Positions 53,949-61,943 of a stretch of 64,000 nt of DNA are shown here, piece after piece (position 1 is the stretch's first letter; the number at the start of each line of letters is the position of its first letter). Made by a program: the position numbers and the translations under genes. Origin of the DNA: Prevotellaceae bacterium UBA1746 (GTDB taxonomy: Bacteria; Bacteroidota; Bacteroidia; Bacteroidales; Bacteroidaceae); NCBI GenBank assembly GCA_002314875.1, contig DCHS01000010.1, positions 7,842 to 71,841 of the forward strand. Reading direction: 5' to 3'. Below the pieces are notes generated by a model. The model did not search any database and was not told the DNA's origin. It saw only the letters and a list, made by a program, of their open reading frames with translations.

Positions 53949-54875
53949 ATGTCTATCATTATGGCTGAAATTGAAAATTCTCTCGATATAACCGTTGAAG
54001 AACCCATCATCGGCTCCGAACAAGATGAAAACTTTCAAGAGTTTTCTCCTTTTGAAGAAAATTCCGAACCTACTCCCCTTACTTTACGCTCTGAAGGTCT
54101 CATCAAGCGCTATGGCAAACGTACCGTAGTGAACGACGTCACCTTCGAAGTCAAGCAAGGTGAGATTGTCGGTCTTCTCGGTCCTAACGGTGCAGGAAAG
54201 ACCACCTCTTTCTATATGACTACCGGTCTCGTTGTTCCTAACGGAGGACGAATTTTCCTTGGCGACAAGGAGATTACGAAATATCCTGTCTACAAGCGTG
54301 CAAAAGCCGGCATCGGTTACCTTGCTCAGGAAGCCAGTGTTTTCCGTAAGATGACGGTGGAAGACAATATCTCCTCTGTTCTCGAGATGACAGGAAAGAG
54401 CCGCGAAGAACAGCGCGAAACTCTTGAGAGTCTGATTACGGAATTCCGTCTGCAGAAAGTCCGCAAGAACCTTGGTGACCAACTTTCTGGTGGTGAGCGT
54501 CGTCGTACGGAGATTGCCCGCTGTCTGGCTATCGACCCAAAGTTCATCATGCTCGATGAACCCTTCGCCGGTGTCGACCCTATAGCAGTCGAGGACATCC
54601 AGTATATCGTGTGGAAACTCAAGGATCGCAACATCGGTATCCTCATCACTGACCATAATGTTGAGGAGACACTGTGTATCACCGACCGCGCCTACCTCCT
54701 TTTCGAAGGCCGAATCCTCTTCCACGGAACTCCTGAGGAACTTGCCGCCAATCAGGTTGTCCGTGACAGCTACCTCACCAATTCCTTCAAACTTCGCAAA
54801 AAGGACTTCTCTGCCATTGCTGCCCTCCGAGAGGCCGAGGCGAATTTTGCAAGTCAGGAAACCGAAGAAAACTAA
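53949..54875 (+). CDS. lptB: LPS export ABC transporter ATP-binding protein LptB
   Basis: 308 residues, cytoplasmic. The first 47 residues are an acidic extension (VEEPIIGSEQDENFQEF) not found in most LptB proteins; an ATG four codons in (MAEIEN) is an alternative start. The ATPase core has Walker A GPNGAGKTT, Q-loop AQEASVFRKMTVEDNI, signature LSGGERRR, Walker B FIMLDEPFAG and the switch His in TDHNVEET. The YLAQEASVFRKMTVEDNI block is typical of LptB. It powers LPS removal from the inner membrane with LptFG, which are not here. Confidence 0.93.
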   Translation: MSIIMAEIENSLDITVEEPIIGSEQDENFQEFSPFEENSEPTPLTLRSEGLIKRYGKRTVVNDVTFEVKQGEIVGLLGPNGAGKTTSFYMTTGLVVPNGGRIFLGDKEITKYPVYKRAKAGIGYLAQEASVFRKMTVEDNISSVLEMTGKSREEQRETLESLITEFRLQKVRKNLGDQLSGGERRRTEIARCLAIDPKFIMLDEPFAGVDPIAVEDIQYIVWKLKDRNIGILITDHNVEETLCITDRAYLLFEGRILFHGTPEELAANQVVRDSYLTNSFKLRKKDFSAIAALREAEANFASQETEEN

Positions 54876-54908
54876 CCATTATACTTGGCGCTGATCGCCT
54901 AAATACTT

Positions 54909-57461
54909 ATGAATATCCGCCCCTTAGCCCTTTTCGCATTAAGCGCATGTACCTTAGGCGCTTATGCTGATGACACTATCCGTGTCAACCGTGCGTTGAT
55001 TGAAGGTCCCGTTGTCCTTCGTCAGGCTTTCGTCACAGACTCCATGAATCTCAGTGGCAAACGTCATGATGTTTCTGAAATTCTCAAGAACAATGCCAAT
55101 CTTGCCAAGCGTAAGTTCACCAGCACCGAGTCTCTTTCCTATGGAAGTCCCATTGGTCGCACGGCTACCAATGATTCTGTAGCAACCTTAAGTGCTTTGC
55201 GTTTCACCGTTGACGCCCCCAGTTGGACAAAGGCCAGCCTTCACACCCCCAACATGGGTCAGAAGGCTGTCTATCTCGACGGTAAAGAAGTGAACGGCGA
55301 TCTCAAGTTCCTTCCCGGTCGTCACGAAGTGACCATTCTCGACTATGCTACAGCAGAAGCTAAGGACTCCTTCAACGTTGAACTCGTTGGTAAAGATATT
55401 CATCGTCTCGTTGTTAATCCTGAGACTCCCCGCATTTTTGATATTGACATCAATCGCCATGGTGAACGCTTCGGTGATGTTTCAATGTCTCCCTCTGGTC
55501 GTTATATTGTAACCCATTACAGCAACACCCTCGTAGGTGGTGAAGTAGAATGGCGTACCGTTATGACGGATATGACCACCCAGAAGAACATATTCAGTGG
55601 TAACTACCTCCGTTTCCAGTGGCTCCCCAAGCGCGATATCCTCTATTATACCCGTAAGAGTCAGGAAGGTCTTGATTTGGTTTATCTCGATCCTGCGACC
55701 ATGAAGGAAACGACGGTGGCAACAGGTCTTCCTGAAGGTCGTTTTACCATGAGTCCTGACGAAAGTTTTCTCATTATCACCAAAGAGAATAAAGGTCCTC
55801 AGCCCCAGGGTGCCCTCAAGCGTCTTTATGATTCCGACGACCGTATGCCCGGCTGGCGTGACCGCGAAGATCCTTTCCTCTATGATTTGAAGACAGGTAT
55901 CACTCAGCGTATCACCTTCGGTAAAGAAAGTTGCTGGGTAAATGATATCTCCCAGGACGGTCAGCACATCCTCTTCAGTCTCCGTCGCCATGATGCTACC
56001 CGTCAGCCCATGGACCACACGGATATTTACGAAATGGATGTTAAGACCGGTGAGACACGCACGCTTCTTGCTGACGCTGCATGGATTGAGGGCGCTGACT
56101 ATACTGCTGACGGCAAGCAGTTGCTTCTCACTGCTTCAGGTGCCGCATTCGATGGTATCGGCAGCGAAGTAAGTGAAAGACAACATCCGCAGGATTACCA
56201 GCACACGCTCTTCCTATACGATCCTGCAACAGAAAAGGCGCAGTTGCTCCTGCCAAACTTCAAACCCAGTGTGGACAACATTTATGTAAATTCTGCAGAT
56301 GGTCTCATCTATATGATTTGCGAAGATGGCTACAACCGCAATATTTGGTGCGTGAATCCCACGACAACGGAACGCTATCGTCTCAATCTCCCCGTTTCCT
56401 TCGTTTCTCGTTTTGATTTTTCTTGCACAAAGAATCCTCAACTCGTATTCTACGGCCAGAATGCAACGAATTCTCGCAATGCCTATATCACTACACTCTC
56501 CAAACTCAAGTTCGTGAAGGATGAAGTGACCTACGGCACCAATATCGTTCGCGGTGATACCATACCTTGCGTTGAACTCGCTGCCAATCCCGTTTGCAAA
56601 CCCTTCGGTGAGATTTCCTTTGACAAACTCTTCCCCGGTCTTCGTACCCCGAGTTGCACCGAATGGGACTTCAAAGCTACCCGTGGTGACAAAGTAAAGG
56701 GTTTCTACTTCCTCCCTGCTGACTACGATGAGAGCAAGTCATACCCCATGATTGTTTACTACTATGGTGGTTGCTCTCCTACTGCTCGCATCCTCGAATA
56801 CGCATATCCTCTTGCCGCTTGGGCTAATATGGGCTATGTAGTCCTCGCCCTTGAACCTTCTGGCGCCGCTGGTTTTGGTCAAGAATTTGCTGCACGCCAT
56901 GTCAACACTTGGGGTAAGGAAAGTGGCGATGACATCATTGAGGGTGTTCAGCGTTTCTGCGAAGAACATGCATTCGTTGATCCCACCAAAATTGGATGTA
57001 TCGGTGCTTCCTACGGTGGTTTTATGACCGAATATCTGCAAACGCGTACCGATATTTTCGCTTGTGCCGTATCTCATGCGGGTATTTCCAACATCGCATC
57101 CTACTGGGGTGGCGGTTACTGGGGTTACAGTTACGGAGAATGTGCAGAATACGGTTCATTCCCCTGGAACAATCCCCGTCTGTTCACCGAGCAGTCTCCG
57201 CTCTTCAATGCTGACAAGATTCACACACCGCTCTTGCTCCTCCATGGTACAGCGGATACCAACGTTCCTACAACGGAGAGTCAGCAGCTCTTCACCGCGT
57301 TGAAGATTCTTGGCCGCGATGTGACCTACATCACTGTCGATGGTGAAAACCACATCATTAACGATTACAGCAAGCGTGAGCAATGGAGCGAAGCCATCTA
57401 TGCATGGTTTGCAAAATACCTCCAGTGTGACTCCTCTTGGTGGGAAGATCTCGGATACTAA
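54909..57461 (+). CDS. Secreted S9 family prolyl oligopeptidase-type peptidase
   Basis: 850 residues. Signal peptide MNIRPLALFALSACTLGAYA. A long N-terminal beta-propeller region (SPSGRYIVTHYSNT, MSPDESFLIITKE, YTADGKQLLLTASG) precedes the alpha/beta hydrolase from about 600. The catalytic triad is Ser701 in GASYGG, Asp783 in GTADTNVP and His815 in ENHII. It begins 33 nt after lptB. Probable periplasmic dipeptidyl- or oligopeptidase; exact specificity unknown. Confidence 0.9.
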   Translation: MNIRPLALFALSACTLGAYADDTIRVNRALIEGPVVLRQAFVTDSMNLSGKRHDVSEILKNNANLAKRKFTSTESLSYGSPIGRTATNDSVATLSALRFTVDAPSWTKASLHTPNMGQKAVYLDGKEVNGDLKFLPGRHEVTILDYATAEAKDSFNVELVGKDIHRLVVNPETPRIFDIDINRHGERFGDVSMSPSGRYIVTHYSNTLVGGEVEWRTVMTDMTTQKNIFSGNYLRFQWLPKRDILYYTRKSQEGLDLVYLDPATMKETTVATGLPEGRFTMSPDESFLIITKENKGPQPQGALKRLYDSDDRMPGWRDREDPFLYDLKTGITQRITFGKESCWVNDISQDGQHILFSLRRHDATRQPMDHTDIYEMDVKTGETRTLLADAAWIEGADYTADGKQLLLTASGAAFDGIGSEVSERQHPQDYQHTLFLYDPATEKAQLLLPNFKPSVDNIYVNSADGLIYMICEDGYNRNIWCVNPTTTERYRLNLPVSFVSRFDFSCTKNPQLVFYGQNATNSRNAYITTLSKLKFVKDEVTYGTNIVRGDTIPCVELAANPVCKPFGEISFDKLFPGLRTPSCTEWDFKATRGDKVKGFYFLPADYDESKSYPMIVYYYGGCSPTARILEYAYPLAAWANMGYVVLALEPSGAAGFGQEFAARHVNTWGKESGDDIIEGVQRFCEEHAFVDPTKIGCIGASYGGFMTEYLQTRTDIFACAVSHAGISNIASYWGGGYWGYSYGECAEYGSFPWNNPRLFTEQSPLFNADKIHTPLLLLHGTADTNVPTTESQQLFTALKILGRDVTYITVDGENHIINDYSKREQWSEAIYAWFAKYLQCDSSWWEDLGY

Positions 57462-57530
57462 AATCTACAATCCCTTAAAACAAAGGGCAGGCTCCATTTA
57501 GGAAGACAAAAAAATCATTTTATTTGTAGA

Positions 57531-57601
57531 AAATCGCTACATTCGCTACATCTTTTATGGCTAAAAGGCTATAAAAGAAATAGTTGCGAATGTAGCGATT
57601 T
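57531..57601. repeat. MITE-like palindrome with 16-bp perfect arms
   Basis: AAATCGCTACATTCGC (57531-57546) and its exact reverse complement (57586-57601) enclose a nested CTTTTAT/ATAAAAG stem (57552-57558 with 57571-57577). The whole element is about 71 bp, AT-rich in the middle and has no coding frame. It fits a small palindromic repeat or MITE remnant. Confidence 0.7.
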
Positions 57602-57607
57602 TACATC

Positions 57608-57680
57608 ATATGAGTGAGTGAACGATATAGAAAGAGCGTAGCTATCTATACAGTCATCTTATATTTTTGTCCACTCATAT
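57608..57680. repeat. 9-bp inverted repeat pair
   Basis: ATATGAGTG (57608-57616) and CACTCATAT (57672-57680) are exact inverse copies 55 nt apart. This sits between the two larger palindromes in the same gene-free stretch. Confidence 0.55.
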
Positions 57681-57693
57681 ACTATAAAATAAG

Positions 57694-57755
57694 ATTCGTC
57701 CGCGGGCGACAGTACATTCGTCCGCGGGCGAATGTACTGTCGCCCGCGGACGAAT
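57694..57755. repeat. 62-nt near-perfect inverted repeat (27-bp arms)
   Basis: Left arm 57694-57720 and right arm 57729-57755 are exact reverse complements, closed by an 8-nt loop TCCGCGGG. The block ATTCGTCCGCGGGCGA occurs twice forward (57694 and 57715) and once inverted (about 57740). It sits 8 nt past the hexosaminidase stop on the minus strand. It could act as that gene's terminator, though a T run is weak. Confidence 0.9.
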
Positions 57756-57762
57756 TTTGATT

Positions 57763-59352
57763 TTACTTCATCCAATGCTTGGAATAGTTATAACCCAAAG
57801 CATCCCAAACGGGAGTGTCGAGGAGCATGCGGCGTTTAAAATCTGCCCATGACTTCTTGCGCTCTGGCGTCCATCCAGCCTCAGCAACAGCTTGGAGTTT
57901 CGGAAGAGTGAGGTATTCCAAATAACGGGAGTCGCTGACCCATTCACACCAGAATGTAGCCTGAACACCAATATAATACTGCTCCAATTCTGCAGGAAGG
58001 TCCTCGGGAACGGGAACATAGGTATAGGTCTTCTCAACGGTATCATCGCCCTTTCCTGCTCCAAGGGGTTCGCCCTCATCGGCACTGGGACGGCGGTTGA
58101 TATAGTAGCTTCCCGTCTGGTGATGAATATCACTGACAACAGTCGGCATATGGAGATCAGCAGCGAGACGGGCAGCCTTCTTACTGGGATACCAGCTGAA
58201 AATGGTAGCCTCGGTTTCCTGCATGAGTTTCTGATCACTACCATCCTCAGTGATTGTCTCATTCCAAACATAGAGACGCTTGCCCTTGGTCTTTACAAAG
58301 TCGCTCATCTCCTTGATGAAACGCTGCTGGAGTTGGCGGGGACTCGTTAAGCCCTGTTCTGCAATAACCTTCTGACATTCAGCATTACGCTCCCAACCCG
58401 CAGTCGGACATTCGTCACCACCGATATGGATGTAGGGATAGGGGAAAATATCACAAAGTTCATCAAGAACATCCTTTGCAAACTGCACAGCCTTGGGGTT
58501 AGCAACATTGAGGATGTCTTCATAGATGCCACCGTGTCCGTCAATAACAGCATGCGCTCCTTCTGGTTCACAGCTAAACTCAGGATAAGCTGCCATTGCA
58601 GCACAGAAATGACCAGGCATATCAACTTCCGGAACAACCTCAATATGACGTGCTTTTGCATAAGCTACTACATCACGCATCTCCTCTTGAGTATAGAAAT
58701 ATGGACCGTAATTCTTAACATAGTAAAGGCCCTTCTCCATATCGTTCATACGGCAGGAATCTGAGGTAGCGCCGATGGTCGTAAGTTTAGGATATTTCTT
58801 AATCTCCGCGCGCCAACCGTCATCGTCAGTAAGATGCCAGTGGAAACGATTCATCTTATACATCGCCATAAGGTCTATCATGCGCTTAATCTCACTGACA
58901 GGGTGGAAATGGCGACTGACATCGAGCATGAAACCACGATAGGCGAAACGGGGTTGATCGGTGATTTCGACGAATGGCAGATTAACCTTCTTTTCGCCAT
59001 AACTGCCAAGCACGACTTCACGCGGCAGGAGCTGACGGAGAGACTGCAAAGCGTAGTAACGGCCTGCCTCGGTAGCACTCTCAATCACCACACCTTTCTT
59101 GTTCACCTTCAAACGGTAACCCTCTTCACCGAGTTCAGTGAACTCAGGAGAAACCGTCGTCTTGAGATGCTTGGAAATTTTTCCAGTGGGAACAACATTA
59201 GGAGCTACGAGCCAGGAATTGATTTCGTTGGTCTTCACTGAAAATGTGCCTTCGCTCTCCGTAACTTCAGTGGGTAGCGGAGTAATGTTCACCTGTGCCG
59301 AAGCGTTCAAAGTTGCTAACAACAAAGATGCGACAATCAGTAACTTTTTCAT
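57763..59352 (-). CDS. GH20 beta-N-acetylhexosaminidase
   Basis: 529 residues from MKKLLIVASLLLATLNASA-Q, giving a signal peptide; the 12 upstream codons in frame are not needed. Domain GH20b (about 30-140) precedes the catalytic barrel: RGFMLDVSRHF, then MNRFHWHLTDDDGWR, and HIGGDECP with Asp313-Glu314 (assisting Asp and acid Glu). It removes terminal GlcNAc or GalNAc from glycans, probably in the periplasm. It precedes nothing on its strand; the lipid kinase gene lies 41 nt upstream on the minus strand. Confidence 0.95.
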   Translation of the reverse strand: MKKLLIVASLLLATLNASAQVNITPLPTEVTESEGTFSVKTNEINSWLVAPNVVPTGKISKHLKTTVSPEFTELGEEGYRLKVNKKGVVIESATEAGRYYALQSLRQLLPREVVLGSYGEKKVNLPFVEITDQPRFAYRGFMLDVSRHFHPVSEIKRMIDLMAMYKMNRFHWHLTDDDGWRAEIKKYPKLTTIGATSDSCRMNDMEKGLYYVKNYGPYFYTQEEMRDVVAYAKARHIEVVPEVDMPGHFCAAMAAYPEFSCEPEGAHAVIDGHGGIYEDILNVANPKAVQFAKDVLDELCDIFPYPYIHIGGDECPTAGWERNAECQKVIAEQGLTSPRQLQQRFIKEMSDFVKTKGKRLYVWNETITEDGSDQKLMQETEATIFSWYPSKKAARLAADLHMPTVVSDIHHQTGSYYINRRPSADEGEPLGAGKGDDTVEKTYTYVPVPEDLPAELEQYYIGVQATFWCEWVSDSRYLEYLTLPKLQAVAEAGWTPERKKSWADFKRRMLLDTPVWDALGYNYSKHWMK

Positions 59353-59393
59353 ATATAGTTTGTTTTTGAATGCTCTGCTATTGAGCATTTTAA

Positions 59394-60470
59394 TTATTTT
59401 TTCTTGTTTCTTATCTTTTCGACAAGTTGACGGAAATTTTGGAGTTCAGCATCACGGAGGTTCTCGAGTCGCTGGAAGGGCTCAATAACATTGCGGAAGA
59501 AGGTTTCTTCTATGTCATGCTGGACATTTTCAAGATCTCGGTTCAAAGCCTGGACGCGGGGGAAAGCCAGAGGACGATGACCAGGATGACCGTTAACGAC
59601 GACATTGAGACCGCCAGCTATGAGTTCGACCTCTAAATTATCGCCCATCGTCAGGGGATCGCCATCGATATGCACGGGACCTTCTGAAGCACGACGGATG
59701 CGCACACGCTTTGTACGGAAAATTCGGACATGGCTGTTCTTCGTCAATTGGCGGTTAAACATCTGAACGATAATCTGAGGAGCTTCGATAGGGGAAAACG
59801 GCGTCAAAATTGTGACGTCCAGGAGACCATCGCGGGTAGAGGCTTCAGGAGCGATATAGGCATTGTTTCCATACTGAGAAGCATTGGCACAGGCGATGAG
59901 GAATGCCTCCTGTTCAACGGCTTCTCCGCCTTCTCCTTCTATTTCGATATGATAGACCTCTGGCTTGTATTTCAGACCGTCCTGCAACGTCTTTTCAATA
60001 TAGGTGGCAAGACCGCGTTTTCCAGCCTCAGCGAATTTCATGCTGATAAAGGCATCAAAACCCACACCGCAAGTACAGAAAAAGGCCTGACCGTTGATTG
60101 TTCCGTAGTCCAATTGGTTGATTTCGCACTCATTGAGGAGTTTGATACTTTCTGCTGGTTCCATGGGAATACGTAAATGACGGGCAAGACCGTTTCCACT
60201 TCCACAGGGGATAATGCCCAACGCTGTCTTTGTATGCACCAAAGAGCGGGCAACCTCATTCACCGTACCATCACCACCGACGGCAACAACGATATCAGTG
60301 CCTGCCTCCGCCTCTTCTCGAGCAATCACCTCCGCATGCCCCGCATATTTCGTATAACGGATACGGCAGTCAAAGCGAACCGTATCAAGATGTTCTCGAA
60401 TGGCCGCTTCAACAACCTCCTTTCTGCCCGTTCCAGAGATAGGATTAATGATAAAAAGAATCTTTTGCAT
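59394..60470 (-). CDS. Diacylglycerol/sphingosine-kinase-like lipid kinase
   Basis: 358 residues from MQKILFIINPISGTGRK. An upstream ATG (five codons earlier) would lie almost on the transcription start predicted from the -7 box, so the inner ATG is preferred. The ATP site is VVAVGGDGTVNEVARSL (about 68-84), with PCGSGNGLARHLRI and a C-terminal GHPGHRP region. It phosphorylates a lipid alcohol. Divergent from a serine palmitoyltransferase gene, so it may act on sphingoid bases; that is inference. Confidence 0.87.
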   Translation of the reverse strand: MQKILFIINPISGTGRKEVVEAAIREHLDTVRFDCRIRYTKYAGHAEVIAREEAEAGTDIVVAVGGDGTVNEVARSLVHTKTALGIIPCGSGNGLARHLRIPMEPAESIKLLNECEINQLDYGTINGQAFFCTCGVGFDAFISMKFAEAGKRGLATYIEKTLQDGLKYKPEVYHIEIEGEGGEAVEQEAFLIACANASQYGNNAYIAPEASTRDGLLDVTILTPFSPIEAPQIIVQMFNRQLTKNSHVRIFRTKRVRIRRASEGPVHIDGDPLTMGDNLEVELIAGGLNVVVNGHPGHRPLAFPRVQALNRDLENVQHDIEETFFRNVIEPFQRLENLRDAELQNFRQLVEKIRNKKK

Positions 60471-60498
60471 GCTTAGGGGTTTCATTCCATTTTCTCTG

Positions 60499-60506
60499 CA
60501 AAATTA
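60499..60506 (-). promoter_or_regulatory. -7 box for the lipid kinase gene
   Basis: The minus strand reads TAATTTTGC, a perfect TAnnTTTG. Transcription would start near 60491, giving a leader of about 21 nt for the start at 60470 and almost none for the ATG at 60485. Confidence 0.65.
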
Positions 60507-60601
60507 CAAGTTTCTTTCATTAGAGAGAACAAAATAGATACAAAAAACGCAAAAGGGCGAAAAATTTTCCTAAAAATTGCACACATATTACACGAATTGT
60601 G

Positions 60602-60609
60602 TAATTTTG
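60602..60609 (+). promoter_or_regulatory. -7 box for the serine palmitoyltransferase gene
   Basis: TAATTTTG followed by C is a perfect TAnnTTTG box, 42 nt upstream of the start. TTG lies at 60577-60579, a 22-nt spacer, slightly long. Confidence 0.65.
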
Positions 60610-60650
60610 CATGGAAAATTTGAACAATAACTACATTCAAAAATAAGATT

Positions 60651-61841
60651 ATGGATCTTCTTCACGAAAAAGTTAATAAATTTACTCAGCCTGATGAAGC
60701 TCGTGCCGCTGGTCTTTATCCCTATTTCCGTGCCATCGAAGGCAAGCAGGGAACAGAAGTTGAAATGGCAGGACACCATGTCATCATGTTGGGTTCAAAT
60801 GCCTATACTGCTTTGACCGGTGACGAAAGAATCATCGAAGCTGGTGTTGAAGCAATGCGCCAATATGGTAGCGGTTGCGCTGGTAGCCGTTTCCTCAATG
60901 GCACCCTCGATCTTCACATCAAACTGGAAAAGGAACTCGCTGAATTTGTTGGTAAGGATGATGCTCTTTGCATCTCTACTGGTTTCACAGTAAATAGCGG
61001 TGTTATTCCCGCACTCCTCGGTCCCCACGACTATATTATCTGTGATGACCGTGACCACGCTTCTATCGTAGACGGACGCCGCCTCTCCATGGCAAAGCAG
61101 ATCCGCTACAAGCACAACGATGTGGCTGATCTTGAGAAAAAACTCCAGCTCTGCGAAGAGAACAGCATCAAGCTCGTTGTCGTTGACGGTGTCTTCTCTA
61201 TGGAAGGTGACCTCGCTCCTCTCCCCGCAATTGTCGAACTGAAGAAAAAGTATCCCAATACTGTCCTTATGGTTGATGAAGCCCATGGTATCGGTGTCTT
61301 CGGTCGTAACGGTCGCGGTGTCTGTGACCACTTCGGTGTGACCAAGGATGTTGATCTCATCATGGGTACTTTCTCCAAGAGCCTCGCCTCTATCGGTGGT
61401 TTCATCGCTGCAGATGCCAAAGTTATCGACTTCCTCCGTCATACCTGCCGTACTTACATCTTCAGTGCCAGTGCAACACCTTCGGCTACTGCTGCGGCTC
61501 TCAAGGCACTACATATTCTTCAGGAAGAACCTGAGCGTATTGAGCGTCTTTGGGAAATCACAAACTACGCTCTCAAGCGCTTCAAGGAAGAGGGTTTCGA
61601 AATCGGTGATACAGAAAGTCCTATCATCCCCTTGTATGTTCGCGATCAGGAAAAGACTTTCATGGCAACTGCCATGGCTTTCGAAGCTGGTGTCTTCATC
61701 AATCCCGTTATTCCTCCTGCATGCCATCCCTCCGACACCCTCGTTCGTGTTGCGCTGATGGCCGACCATTCCCACGAGCAGATTGACCGTGCTGTCGCTG
61801 CCCTCAAGGAGGTATTCCAGAAGCTCGAAATCTTGAAGTAA
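60651..61841 (+). CDS. spt: Serine palmitoyltransferase
   Basis: 396 residues of the PLP alpha-oxoamine synthase family. NAYTALTGDERIIEAGVEAM, then GSGCAGSRFLNGTLDLHIKL, MVDEAHGIGVFG (the Asp/His of the PLP site) and the PLP lysine K243 in GTFSKSLASIGG. The Bacteroidetes enzyme joins serine and an acyl-CoA or acyl-ACP to start sphingolipid synthesis. KBL and BioF are close relatives, but the SPT-type N-terminus (DLLHEKVNKFTQPDEARAAG) and divergent lipid kinase favour SPT. Confidence 0.88.
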   Translation: MDLLHEKVNKFTQPDEARAAGLYPYFRAIEGKQGTEVEMAGHHVIMLGSNAYTALTGDERIIEAGVEAMRQYGSGCAGSRFLNGTLDLHIKLEKELAEFVGKDDALCISTGFTVNSGVIPALLGPHDYIICDDRDHASIVDGRRLSMAKQIRYKHNDVADLEKKLQLCEENSIKLVVVDGVFSMEGDLAPLPAIVELKKKYPNTVLMVDEAHGIGVFGRNGRGVCDHFGVTKDVDLIMGTFSKSLASIGGFIAADAKVIDFLRHTCRTYIFSASATPSATAAALKALHILQEEPERIERLWEITNYALKRFKEEGFEIGDTESPIIPLYVRDQEKTFMATAMAFEAGVFINPVIPPACHPSDTLVRVALMADHSHEQIDRAVAALKEVFQKLEILK

Positions 61842-61859
61842 TACATTTTCCATCAAGAT

Positions 61860-61905
61860 ACAAAACACCCCTCAGCCACAACGGTTGAGGGGTGTTTTGT
61901 GTAAA
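61860..61905. terminator. Bidirectional terminator between spt and dnaG
   Basis: ACAAAACACCCCTCA (61860-61874) pairs exactly with TGAGGGGTGTTTTGT (61886-61900). A-rich and T-rich ends allow termination from both directions. Confidence 0.85.
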
Positions 61906-61943
61906 TGTTTTCGGAGTTTTTGACGATTTCTATAAAAATAGAA

